NCBI GenBank assembly: GCA_037443705.1
Contig: JBBINV010000004.1
Span: 1 to 64,000, forward strand
Length of the DNA: 64,000 nt
Direction of reading: 5' to 3'
DNA from: 2-02-FULL-66-14 sp037443705
Lineage (GTDB): Bacteria > Pseudomonadota > Gammaproteobacteria > Burkholderiales > SG8-39
Each line of letters starts with the position of its first letter. The stretch's first letter is position 1. The notes under the pieces are model-generated. The model did no database searches. It saw only the letters and a list, made by a program, of their open reading frames with translations, and was not told the origin of the DNA. Both the position numbers and the translations under genes were made by a program. Of this stretch, positions 41,918 to 49,925 are shown in pieces.

Positions 41918-41960
41918 TACATTAAAGTGCCAGCCTATCCCACTTCCCGGGTAGGGCAAA

Positions 41961-44900
41961 ATGCCGCTCCCGAACCCCTTGGCCGCCTTTCCGACCCGTC
42001 CTGTCCTCGCGTTCGATCCCGCGCTGCCGATCTGCGCCCGGCGCGCGGAGATCGCGCGCGCGGTCGCCGCGCATCCGGCGGTGATCGTGTGCGGCGAGAC
42101 CGGGTCGGGAAAGACGACCCAGATCCCGAAGATCCTGCTCGAGATGGGCCGGGGCAATGCGGGGCTCATCGGCCACACGCAACCGCGGCGGGTCGCTGCG
42201 CGCTCGGTCGCGGCCAGAATCGCCGAGGAGCTGAAGGTCGCGCCCGGGTCGCTCGTCGGTTGCAAGGTCCGGTTCCACGACCGCACCGGCGCCGGCACCG
42301 TGGTGAAGCTCATGACCGACGGGATCCTGCTCGCAGAGACCCGGTCCGATCCGGAGCTCTCGGCCTACGGCACGATCGTGATCGACGAGGCGCACGAGAG
42401 AAGCCTCAATATCGATTTCCTGCTTGGCTTTCTCAAGGGCCTGTTGGCGAGAAGAAGGGATATGAGGCTGGTCATCGCCTCGGCGACGATCGACGCGGAG
42501 AAGTTCGGGCGCCACTTCGGGGGTGCTCCGGTGATCGAGGTCTCCGGCCGCCTCTACCCGGTCGAGGTGCGCTACCGCCCGGTCGGCGGCGACGCCGAGG
42601 ACACCCCGCGCGAGGAGGAGGAAAACGCGCTCGCCGACGCGGTGGCCGAGCTCTGGCGCGAAGGGCCGGGCGACGTGCTCGTGTTCCTGCCTGGCGAGCG
42701 CGAGATCCGCGACGCGGCGGACGTCCTGCGCCGGCGCTTTCCGCAAGCCGAGCTGCTCCCGCTCTATGCGCGGCTTTCGGCCGACGAGCAGGACCGCGTG
42801 TTCCGGCCCGGCGCAGCACGACGCGTCGTGCTCGCGACCAACGTGGCGGAGACCTCGCTCACCGTGCCGCGCATCCGCTACGTGGTCGATACGGGTCTCG
42901 CGCGCGTGAAGCGCTACTCGTACCGCAACAAGGTGGAGATGCTGCGCGTGGAGCGCATCGCGCAGGCCGCGGCCAGGCAGCGCGCCGGGCGCTGCGGGCG
43001 GGTTGCCGACGGGGTCTGCATCCGCCTTTATTCGGAGGACGATTTCGCGGCGCGGCCGGCGTTCGCCGACCCGGAGCTGCTACGCTCGTCACTCGCGGGC
43101 GTGATCCTGAGGGCCCTGAGCCTCGGCCTTGGCAAGGTCGAGGACTTTCCGTTCATCGATCCGCCCGCACCGCGCGCGGTCGCCGACGGCTACGCGCTGC
43201 TTGCCGAGCTCGGCGCAGTCGACGACCGGAACGAGCTCACCCCGATCGGCCACGAGCTCGCGCGCCTGCCGGTCGATCCCCGCATCGCGCGCATGCTCGT
43301 GGCCGCGCGCGACGAGGGGTGTACTGCGCAGATGCTCGTCATCGCGGCGGCGCTCTCGGTACAGGACCCGCGCGAGCGGCCGCTCGAGCGCGCCGCCGCC
43401 GCGGATGAACGTCACGCGAAGTTCGCCGATGAGAGATCGGATTTCCTTTCCTGGCTCAGGCTGTGGAAGCTCTTCGATGAAGAAGGGTTGCGAAGGATCT
43501 GCCGGGAACATTTCCTTTCGTATCCCCGCATGCGCGAATGGCGCGACGTGCATGCCCAGCTTCACCGGACGGTGGCGGAGCTCGGATGGCGCGATTCGAG
43601 CGCCGACCCGCAGAAGGCCGAAGGCTATGCGGCGATCCATCGCGCGCTGCTCGCCGGGCTCCTCGGCAATGTCGCGATGAAGGACGAGGCAGAAGGCAGC
43701 TATACCGGCGCGCGCGGCATCAAATGCCGGGTGCACCCGGGAACGTGGACCAGGAAACCGGGGAAATGGATCGTCGCGGCGGAGCTCGTGGAGACGACGC
43801 GCCTGTACGCGCGCACGGTGGCGACGATCGATCCGAAATGGATCGAAAGCGTCGGCGCGCATCTCCTCAGGCGCCACCGCGAGCGCCCGCACTGGGAGCG
43901 CTCGCATGCCCGGGTGGTTGCGATCGAGCGCGGCACGCTCTGCGGCCTCCCGGTCTACGGCGACCGGCGCGTGCACTACGGGCCGCTCGATCCGAAGCTC
44001 GCGCGCGAGATTTTTCTGCGCTCGGCGCTGGTCGAGGGCGATTTCGAGACGCGGGCGCCGTTCTTCGCGCACAACCAGCGGCTGGTCGCCGACATCGAGC
44101 GCCTCGAGCACAAGTCGCGCCGTCCGGACATCCTGGTCGACGACGGGCTGATTTTCGCCTTCTACGACGCGCGCGTGCCCGAAGGCATACACAACGGGGC
44201 CGATTTCGAGAAGTGGCGCAAGGAAGCGGAGCGCGGCGCCCCGAAGCTGCTCTACCTGCGGCGCGAGGACCTGATGCGCCACGAGGCCGCGGGCGTCACG
44301 ACCGGGAACTTTCCGCCGGCGCTGCAGCTCGGAGCGAACCGCTACGCGCTCGAATACCACTTCGAGCCGCGCTCGCCGAAAGACGGCGTGACGATGAGCG
44401 TGCCGCTCGCGCTCCTCAATCAGGTGGGCGCGGCGCGCTGTGAGTGGCTCGTTCCGGGGCTCCTGCGCGAGAAGGTGAAAGCGCTCGCCAGGTCGATGCC
44501 GCAGCGGCTGCGCCACAGGCTCGGGCCGCTCGATGAGTTCGCCGAGGGGTTTGCGACGGAAGTATCCCCCTCGGACGAACCCCTGGCGACTGTCCTCGCG
44601 CGCTACATCCGGGCGAGGCTCGGCCTCGAAGTGCCGGCGGATGCGTTCCGCCCCGACTCGGCGCCGCCGCACCTGCACATGAATTTTCGCGTCGTGGACA
44701 ACCACGGCCGGCAGCTGGCGATGGGCCGCGACCTGATGGCGCTGAAAAAAGAACTTTCCGGCGAGGCGAAGGCGCTCCTGCAGGAGAGCCTTCCTGAAGC
44801 GCAGGGCGAGCGCCACACCGGGTGGACCTTCGGCGATCTCGAGGAGCTGATGGAGATTCGGCGTGGCGAGCGCACGCTCGTGGGCTATCCCGCTCTCGTC

Positions 44901-45632
44901 GACGCGGGCGATGCGGTGACGCTGCAGGTGTTCGATTCGCCGGAGACGGCGCGCGAGACGCATCGCAAGGGCGTGCGGCGGCTCCTCGCGATCGCGTATC
45001 GGGAGCGCATCCGCGACCTGGAAAGATCGATCTCGAAAGACATCGCGCTCGCGCCGCTCAAGGAGGACCTCGTGAGCGCAGCGCTCGAGCGAACCTTTCT
45101 CTCCGAATCCGTCCCCGCGACCCGGGCCGAGTTCGCGCGCCGCGTCGAGGAGGGCCGCAACCGGTTCAACCTCATCGCCCAGGAGCTGCAGCGGCTCGCC
45201 GGAGCAATCCTCGCCGAGCACACCCGGATCCGGAGGCGCATCGCGTTGCTCCAGAAGGCGTTTCCCGGGCCGGTCGACGACGTGCGCGACCAATGCGCGC
45301 GGCTGCTCGCGCCGGGCTGGCTCGCGCGCACGCCCTGGGAGCGGCTGCAGCACCTGCCGCGCTATCTCAGGGCCGCGGCGCTGCGCCTCGAGAAGCTCCG
45401 TTCCGATCCCGCGCGCGACGCGAGCCGGGCGGCGGAGCTGGCGCCGCTCGAACAGGCCTTCCGAAGAGAATCCGCCATTCGGGAGCGGTACGGACCGCTT
45501 CCGCCGGATCTCGAGCAGTTCGGCTGGCTCCTGGAGGAGCTGCGCGTGTCGCTCTTCGCGCAGGAGCTGAAGACGCCGGTGCCGGTGTCGGCGAAGCGCC
45601 TCGCCAAGCTGTGGCAAGCTATCCGCAAATGA
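41961..45632 (+). CDS. hrpA: ATP-dependent RNA helicase HrpA-like
   Basis: This DEAH-box helicase of 1223 residues was recently linked in E. coli to rescue of stalled ribosomes. The N-terminal motor shows Walker A GETGSGKTTQIPK, motif Ia TQPRRVAARSVA, DEAH in IVIDEAHERSLN, SAT in IASATIDAEKF and motif VI QRAGRCGRVADG. The HA2/OB region and the long DUF3418 domain fill the C-terminal half, as in HrpA proteins. The stop overlaps the next start as ATGA. Confidence 0.95.
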   Translation: MPLPNPLAAFPTRPVLAFDPALPICARRAEIARAVAAHPAVIVCGETGSGKTTQIPKILLEMGRGNAGLIGHTQPRRVAARSVAARIAEELKVAPGSLVGCKVRFHDRTGAGTVVKLMTDGILLAETRSDPELSAYGTIVIDEAHERSLNIDFLLGFLKGLLARRRDMRLVIASATIDAEKFGRHFGGAPVIEVSGRLYPVEVRYRPVGGDAEDTPREEEENALADAVAELWREGPGDVLVFLPGEREIRDAADVLRRRFPQAELLPLYARLSADEQDRVFRPGAARRVVLATNVAETSLTVPRIRYVVDTGLARVKRYSYRNKVEMLRVERIAQAAARQRAGRCGRVADGVCIRLYSEDDFAARPAFADPELLRSSLAGVILRALSLGLGKVEDFPFIDPPAPRAVADGYALLAELGAVDDRNELTPIGHELARLPVDPRIARMLVAARDEGCTAQMLVIAAALSVQDPRERPLERAAAADERHAKFADERSDFLSWLRLWKLFDEEGLRRICREHFLSYPRMREWRDVHAQLHRTVAELGWRDSSADPQKAEGYAAIHRALLAGLLGNVAMKDEAEGSYTGARGIKCRVHPGTWTRKPGKWIVAAELVETTRLYARTVATIDPKWIESVGAHLLRRHRERPHWERSHARVVAIERGTLCGLPVYGDRRVHYGPLDPKLAREIFLRSALVEGDFETRAPFFAHNQRLVADIERLEHKSRRPDILVDDGLIFAFYDARVPEGIHNGADFEKWRKEAERGAPKLLYLRREDLMRHEAAGVTTGNFPPALQLGANRYALEYHFEPRSPKDGVTMSVPLALLNQVGAARCEWLVPGLLREKVKALARSMPQRLRHRLGPLDEFAEGFATEVSPSDEPLATVLARYIRARLGLEVPADAFRPDSAPPHLHMNFRVVDNHGRQLAMGRDLMALKKELSGEAKALLQESLPEAQGERHTGWTFGDLEELMEIRRGERTLVGYPALVDAGDAVTLQVFDSPETARETHRKGVRRLLAIAYRERIRDLERSISKDIALAPLKEDLVSAALERTFLSESVPATRAEFARRVEEGRNRFNLIAQELQRLAGAILAEHTRIRRRIALLQKAFPGPVDDVRDQCARLLAPGWLARTPWERLQHLPRYLRAAALRLEKLRSDPARDASRAAELAPLEQAFRRESAIRERYGPLPPDLEQFGWLLEELRVSLFAQELKTPVPVSAKRLAKLWQAIRK

Positions 45633-46381
45633 CCGGAATCGGCGCTGCGCTCCTGTTCGCGCTCGTCAATCTAGTTCATCCACGCATGCTCTGGCTGATG
45701 GTCTGGCCCGTGCTGGTGGCGGTACTGGTCTGGGGCACGGTCGCGATCGTGTTCTGGACGCAGCTCGTGATGCGCCTCGCGGCGGCTCTCAAGCAGTGGA
45801 TCGAGGCCGCGACGTTCTTCGTTTCCTGGGACGCGGGCGACGCGGCAGGTTTCGCAGCCAGGGTGCTGGTTCTCGTGATGCTCGTGCCGCTCGTGCAGCT
45901 CACCGCGCTCTTCATCCTCGGGATCTTCGGCATGCCCGAGATGGTGAGCCACGTCGCTTCGCGGCGCTTCGCGGCGCTCGAGCGGCGCCGCGGCGGGAGC
46001 TTCGCGGGCGGCGTCTGGAACAGCCTCGCCGCGCTCGGGGGCTTGCTCGCGCTCGCGGTGGCGAGCATCCCGTTCTGGGTCTTTCCGCCGCTCTGGCCGC
46101 TCATTCCCGTGGCGATCCTCGGCTGGGTCAACCAGCGCGTGCTGCGCTACGACGCGCTCGCGGAGCACGCCGATGCCGCCGAGATGCGCGCGATCTTCTC
46201 CGAGCAGAAGGGCGCGCTCTACCTGCTGGGGGCGCTTCTCGCGCTCGTCGCCTATGTTCCGGTGATCGGGCTCTTCGCGCCGGTGGTGATGGGGCTGACG
46301 TTCATCCATTACCTGCTCGCCCGGCTGAAGCGTCTGAGGGAAAAGCCGATCGAAGCCGCCGGCAAGCGCGATGTCTTCTGA
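45629..46381 (+). CDS. EI24-domain (CysZ-like) membrane protein
   Basis: The 250-residue protein has about five to six hydrophobic helices and the EI24/CysZ layout, with WNSLAALGGLLALAVASIPFW and a C-terminal VPVIGLFAPVVMGLTFIHYL helix pair. CysZ relatives move sulfate across the inner membrane, but many family members are uncharacterised. The start overlaps the hrpA stop as ATGA and the end overlaps the next gene by 11 bases. These contacts point to one hrpA-EI24-MoaB-like transcript. Confidence 0.82.
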   Translation: MTGIGAALLFALVNLVHPRMLWLMVWPVLVAVLVWGTVAIVFWTQLVMRLAAALKQWIEAATFFVSWDAGDAAGFAARVLVLVMLVPLVQLTALFILGIFGMPEMVSHVASRRFAALERRRGGSFAGGVWNSLAALGGLLALAVASIPFWVFPPLWPLIPVAILGWVNQRVLRYDALAEHADAAEMRAIFSEQKGALYLLGALLALVAYVPVIGLFAPVVMGLTFIHYLLARLKRLREKPIEAAGKRDVF

Positions 46382-47126
46382 GACCAGGGCGTTCGGTGCG
46401 CTCGTCATCGGAGACGAAATCCTCGTCGGCAAGCGCCAGGACAGGCACCTTGCGTTCCTGATCGAGGCGTTGAAGCGCCGCGGGCTGCGCCTCGCGTGGG
46501 CCCAGTACCTGCGCGACGATCCGGTGCGCGTCACGGCCGTTCTCGCACGCAGCTTCGCCGGGCGGGATATCGTATTCAGCTTCGGCGGCATCGGCGCGAC
46601 GCCTGATGATCACACGCGCCAGTGCGCCGCGGCGGCGCTCGGCGTGCCGCTCGTCCTGCACCCGGAGGCCGAGCGCGAGATCCGCGCGCGCTTCGGGGCC
46701 GAAACGACGCCCCAGCGCCTGAAGATGGGCGAATTCCCGGCGGGCGCGCAGATCATCCCCAATCCGTTCAACCGGATTCCGGGCTTCGCGGTGCGCGAGC
46801 ACTGGTTCGTGCCCGGATTTCCGCAGATGGCCTGGCCGATGCTCGAGTGGGTGCTCGACACGAAGTACCGGCATTTCTTCGACCGCGACCGCTGGGCCGA
46901 GGCCTCGGTTATCGTGCGCGGCCTGCCCGAATCGGCGATTACGCCGCTCATGGAAGAGGTCAACGCGCGCTACCCGGGCCTCAAGGCGTTCAGCCTGCCG
47001 AGCATGGGGGAAGGCGGCGCGCGCCGCCACATCGAGCTCGGCGTGCGCGGCGACCCCGATGCGGTAGCGCCGGCGCTCGAGGTGCTCAGGCGCGGCGTCT
47101 CGGAGCTCGGGGGCTCGTGCGAATGA
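46371..47126 (+). CDS. Molybdopterin-binding-domain protein (CinA N-terminal-like)
   Basis: The 251-residue protein has a MoaB/MogA-fold domain: FGALVIGDEILVGKRQDRH, VFSFGGIGATPDDHTRQ and IIPNPFNRIPGF, close to the N-terminal half of CinA. The amidase half of full CinA is absent. Stand-alone versions are often annotated as competence/damage-inducible protein A, and their activity is uncertain (ADP-ribose pyrophosphatase in CinA). It starts 11 bases inside the EI24 gene, and a GC-rich hairpin follows the stop. Confidence 0.82.
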   Translation: MSSETRAFGALVIGDEILVGKRQDRHLAFLIEALKRRGLRLAWAQYLRDDPVRVTAVLARSFAGRDIVFSFGGIGATPDDHTRQCAAAALGVPLVLHPEAEREIRARFGAETTPQRLKMGEFPAGAQIIPNPFNRIPGFAVREHWFVPGFPQMAWPMLEWVLDTKYRHFFDRDRWAEASVIVRGLPESAITPLMEEVNARYPGLKAFSLPSMGEGGARRHIELGVRGDPDAVAPALEVLRRGVSELGGSCE

Positions 47127-47130
47127 AAAA

Positions 47131-47156
47131 GAAAGCCCCGCAGGGGCGGGGCTTCC
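47131..47156 (-). terminator. Bidirectional hairpin terminator between the CinA-like gene and phasin
   Basis: GCCCCGC (47135-47141) and GCGGGGC (47146-47152) form a seven-base GC stem with a four-base loop. Read on the minus strand, the stem is followed by TTTCTTTTTC, which suits termination of the phasin transcript about 100 bases after its stop. On the plus strand the T tract is poor. The rest of 47153-47248 holds nothing recognisable. Confidence 0.7.
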
Positions 47157-47248
47157 GGTCTACCTCCGGGGCTTGTTCTTCGATTTCGGCCGAAGCAGTA
47201 TCGTTTCCTTCGGCGCGCCGCGCGAGGATGCCGCGCGGCGGCTTGCCG

Positions 47249-47791
47249 TTACGCGACTTTCTTGGCCTTGGCGAAGTTTTTTGCGGTTTCCGTCGCGGCG
47301 GTGACGTTGGCTTCCGCGATCTCGGTGGCCTGCTTGGCGACCTTGGCGAGGTTGTCGTACGCCGAGTTGGCCGCGGCGATCATCTGCTTCACCGCGGTCA
47401 CGGCGACGTCCGAACCGGCGGGCGCGTTCTTGGCCGCCTTGTCGAGCAGCGACACGAAGCCCTCGTTCCACTCGGCGACGCGCTTCTCGGCGAGTTTCGA
47501 GAGCTCGGCGTTCGCCTGCGTTGCGAGCTCGTAGACGCTCTTCGAGTAGGCGACGGCCTTCTCGATCGCGGGTTGCGCGAGCGCGCTCTGCAGGTTGATG
47601 AGCTCCTGGACATCCTTCGCCGCGGCGAGCGCGCGGGCGCCGGACACGGTGTCCTCGAACGCGGACTTGATCGCCGTCGCGTTCAGGTTGGCGAGCTTCT
47701 CGAGCGTGGCGAACTGCGTCGTGGCGACCGAGAGAATCGCTTCGACGTTGGCCTTGTTGCTGGCCTGGATCTGCTCAGGGGTGACGTACAT
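47249..47791 (-). CDS. Phasin, polyhydroxybutyrate granule-coating protein
   Basis: Phasins coat PHB granules and control their number and size. The 180-residue product matches the betaproteobacterial phasin family: MYVTPEQIQASNKANVEAIL at the start, then amphipathic helices with LEKLANLNATAIKSAFED, a middle YELATQANAELSKLAEKR and an Ala/Lys-rich C terminus. It implies PHB storage in this organism, although the synthase genes are not in the window. The frame extends upstream, but the conserved start and an AGGAGC box select this ATG. Confidence 0.93.
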   Translation of the reverse strand: MYVTPEQIQASNKANVEAILSVATTQFATLEKLANLNATAIKSAFEDTVSGARALAAAKDVQELINLQSALAQPAIEKAVAYSKSVYELATQANAELSKLAEKRVAEWNEGFVSLLDKAAKNAPAGSDVAVTAVKQMIAAANSAYDNLAKVAKQATEIAEANVTAATETAKNFAKAKKVA

Positions 47792-47849
47792 GGTGTGCTC
47801 CTGGTCGTATTCGGTTAAGTCGTGATCGGTTCGGGGGTGCCCAGCGGTT

Positions 47850-47941
47850 TTGTGCGCCGCAGCAATCTCAATTTTAGGCTCTCTCCATTGAATGTCAAGG
47901 AGTTTTTGCGATGCACCATAAGTTCTTGACGTATTGCACAA
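47850..47941 (-). promoter_or_regulatory. Phasin promoter with TGC...GCA palindromes
   Basis: On the minus strand a consensus TTGACA (47893-47898) and TAAAAT (47871-47876) are 16 bases apart. Around them lie TTGTGCGCCGCA (47850-47861), TTTTGCGATGCA (47904-47915) and TTGCACAA (47934-47941), all sharing TGC/GCA half-sites. Phasin genes are commonly repressed by PhaR, so these may be PhaR sites. That assignment is inference. Confidence 0.65.
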
Positions 47942-48000
47942 ATCCCGGGCGTCGAGTACCGGTCGGCGGCCTTTTCCGTTTCAAACGCCCCTGACCTGCG

Positions 48001-48903
48001 ATGCCGAGCCCTCGAAATTTCACTGACCCGGTCCAACGGCTCGAATGGGCATTTCCCGGACTCTTTGTGCTGCTCTGGAGCACCGGCTTCATTGGGGCGA
48101 AGTTAGGGCTTCCTTACGCTGAGCCCGCCACTTTCCTCGTGATCCGGTTCGCGATCGTGCTCGCGATCCTGTTGCCGCTGTGCTGGGTCGCGCGGGTGCC
48201 CTGGCCGCGCACGCCGCGCGAGGCTTTCCACCTGGGGGCGGCGGGCGTGATGCTCCAGGCGGGTTACCTGGGCGGCGTATTCGCCTCGATCCATCAGGGA
48301 ATGCCGGCCGCGGTTTCGGCGCTGATCGCCGGCGTACAGCCGGTCCTCACCGCGCTGCTAAGCGCACGCATGCTCGGGGAGCGCACGAGCCGCCGCCAGT
48401 GGCTCGGGCTCGCGCTCGGCGCGGTCGGGGTCGGCCTGGTGGTCCGCGAAAAGTTCGTCTTCGAGGGCGTCGGCGCAGGCGCGGTCGCGCTGTCGGTGCT
48501 GGCGCTGGCGAGCATCACCCTCGGCACCGTTTACCAGAAGCGCTTCTGCGGCGCCGTCGACCTGCGCACGGGCGCCGCCGTCCAGTTCGGCGCCGCGCTC
48601 GCCGCGCTCGCCCCCTTCGCGTGGCTTTTCGAGTCGCGCGAAGTGCGCTGGACGGGCGAGCTCGCGCTCGCGATGGCCTGGCTCGTGCTCGTGCTCTCGC
48701 TCGGCGCGGTGTTCCTGCTCCTTTACCTCATCCGGCACGGTGCCGCGACGCGCGTGGCAAGCCTCATGTACCTGGTGCCGCCGTGCACCGCGCTCATCGC
48801 CTGGCCGCTGTTCGGCGAGCGCCACTCCACGCTCTCGGCCGCCGGCATGGGCCTTGCCGTGGTCGGGGTGTGGCTGGTCACGCGGGCCCGCGCCATGGTA
48901 TAA
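48001..48903 (+). CDS. EamA/DMT-family transporter
   Basis: The 300-residue protein has ten predicted membrane helices in two EamA repeats. Markers are LFVLLWSTGFIGAKLGLPY in helix 1, SALIAGVQPVLTALLSARML in the first repeat and LMYLVPPCTALIAWPLFGE in the second. Members export amino acids, nucleobases or other small metabolites, and the substrate cannot be predicted. It precedes the TetR gene by 31 bases that contain a palindromic operator, and so sits at the head of the acyl-CoA mutase cluster. The 209 bases upstream, shared with phasin, hold the phasin promoter. Confidence 0.9.
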   Translation: MPSPRNFTDPVQRLEWAFPGLFVLLWSTGFIGAKLGLPYAEPATFLVIRFAIVLAILLPLCWVARVPWPRTPREAFHLGAAGVMLQAGYLGGVFASIHQGMPAAVSALIAGVQPVLTALLSARMLGERTSRRQWLGLALGAVGVGLVVREKFVFEGVGAGAVALSVLALASITLGTVYQKRFCGAVDLRTGAAVQFGAALAALAPFAWLFESREVRWTGELALAMAWLVLVLSLGAVFLLLYLIRHGAATRVASLMYLVPPCTALIAWPLFGERHSTLSAAGMGLAVVGVWLVTRARAMV

Positions 48904-48905
48904 AG

Positions 48906-48919
48906 CAAACGGTCGTTTG
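48906..48919 (+). promoter_or_regulatory. Perfect operator palindrome CAAACG-GT-CGTTTG
   Basis: Six-base arms CAAACG and CGTTTG flank GT, 15 bases before the TetR GTG start. The AAAC...GTTT type of symmetric site is usual for TetR-family regulators of acyl-CoA metabolism. It most likely autoregulates the TetR gene and the mutase operon. Confidence 0.7.
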
Positions 48920-48934
48920 TTTTTCGCCGCTCGC

Positions 48935-49525
48935 GTGCCCGCCAGATCGCTCAAGGCCGTTCGCTCGGACAATCGCCTTCCCGCCGTGCTCGACGCGGCG
49001 GCGCGGCTGTTCGCGGGCCGCGGCTATGCCGCGACTTCGATGCGCGAAATCGCGGACGCCTGCGGGATGCTCCCGGGGTCGCTCTACTACCACTTCGAGG
49101 CCAAGGAGGACCTGCTCGCCGCGGTCTACGAGGCGGGCGTGCGCGAGCTGCTCGAGGCAGCGGGCGCGGCGCTCGAGCGCGAGCGGGATCCCTGGGCGCG
49201 CCTGGAAGCGGCGTGCGTCGCGCACCTCGAGACGGTGTTGCGCGCGAGCGACTACGCGCAGGTGCTGGTGCGGGTCCTGCCCTCCGACGTGCCGGGGGCG
49301 GCGGCGCGCCTGAACCGGTTGAGAGCGGGCTATGAGCAGCGCTTCCGCGAGCTCGTGGCCGCGCTCCCGCTGCCGCCGGACACCGACCGCAAGGTGCTGC
49401 GCCTGATGCTGCTCGGCGCGCTCAACTGGGCGCGCTTCTGGTTCGACGAGGGCGGGCGCGAGACGCCGAAGAGCCTCGGGCGCAAGTTCGTAAGACTGTT
49501 GAAGGAGGCGCAGCATGGGTCCTAG
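48935..49525 (+). CDS. TetR-family regulator of the acyl-CoA mutase operon
   Basis: The 196-residue protein carries a TetR helix-turn-helix at about residues 12-60 (AARLFAGRGYAATSMREIAD, GMLPGSLYYHFEAKEDLL) and a helical C-terminal domain with a LLGALNWARFWFDEG dimer helix, like regulators of acyl-CoA degradation. A GTG start is placed after the palindromic operator. The reading frame extends into the EamA gene, but that part is not conserved. The end overlaps the B12-subunit gene by 11 bases. Confidence 0.88.
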   Translation: MPARSLKAVRSDNRLPAVLDAAARLFAGRGYAATSMREIADACGMLPGSLYYHFEAKEDLLAAVYEAGVRELLEAAGAALERERDPWARLEAACVAHLETVLRASDYAQVLVRVLPSDVPGAAARLNRLRAGYEQRFRELVAALPLPPDTDRKVLRLMLLGALNWARFWFDEGGRETPKSLGRKFVRLLKEAQHGS

Positions 49526-49925
49526 GCCCCCGAAGGTGATCGTCACCAAGATCGGATTGGACGGGCACGACCGCGGCAGCCGTGTGGTCGCGGCCTGCCT
49601 GCGCGACGCGGGCATGGAGGTGGTGTACACGCCCCCCTGGCAGGACATCGGCGCGGTGGTCAAGCTCGCGATCGAGGAGGATGCCGACGTAATCGGGATC
49701 TCGTCGCTTGCGACCGATCACCTTCTCGTGCCGCGGCTGATGCAGGCGTTGCGCGAGGCAGGAGCGGAGGATGTCAAGGTCGTGGTGGGCGGCATCGTGC
49801 CGCCGCGCGACGAAAAGCTGCTGCTCGAGGCGGGCGTCGCGCGCGTGTTCCATCCGGGCGCCTCGCTGGAGGAAATCGCGGCCGAGGTGCGCCGCCTCGC
49901 GGATGCGGAGAGGGCGATCCCATGA
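49515..49925 (+). CDS. B12-binding small subunit of an acyl-CoA mutase
   Basis: The 136-residue protein is a stand-alone cobalamin-binding domain. KIGLDGHDRGSRVVAA holds the DxHxxG motif whose histidine ligates cobalt, followed by VIGISSLATDH, and VVVGGIVPPRDEKLL completes the Rossmann-like fold. The length equals that of the small subunits of isobutyryl-CoA and 2-hydroxyisobutyryl-CoA mutases. The stop overlaps the large-subunit start as ATGA, so the two subunits are co-translated. Confidence 0.92.
   Translation: MGPRPPKVIVTKIGLDGHDRGSRVVAACLRDAGMEVVYTPPWQDIGAVVKLAIEEDADVIGISSLATDHLLVPRLMQALREAGAEDVKVVVGGIVPPRDEKLLLEAGVARVFHPGASLEEIAAEVRRLADAERAIP

Noticed and set aside
41917..41960. Sigma-54 promoter for the FHA-cyclase (CTGGCACTTTAATGTAA on the minus strand)
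   Set aside because: The -24-like TGGCAC is present, but the essential GC of the -12 element is absent at the right spacing.
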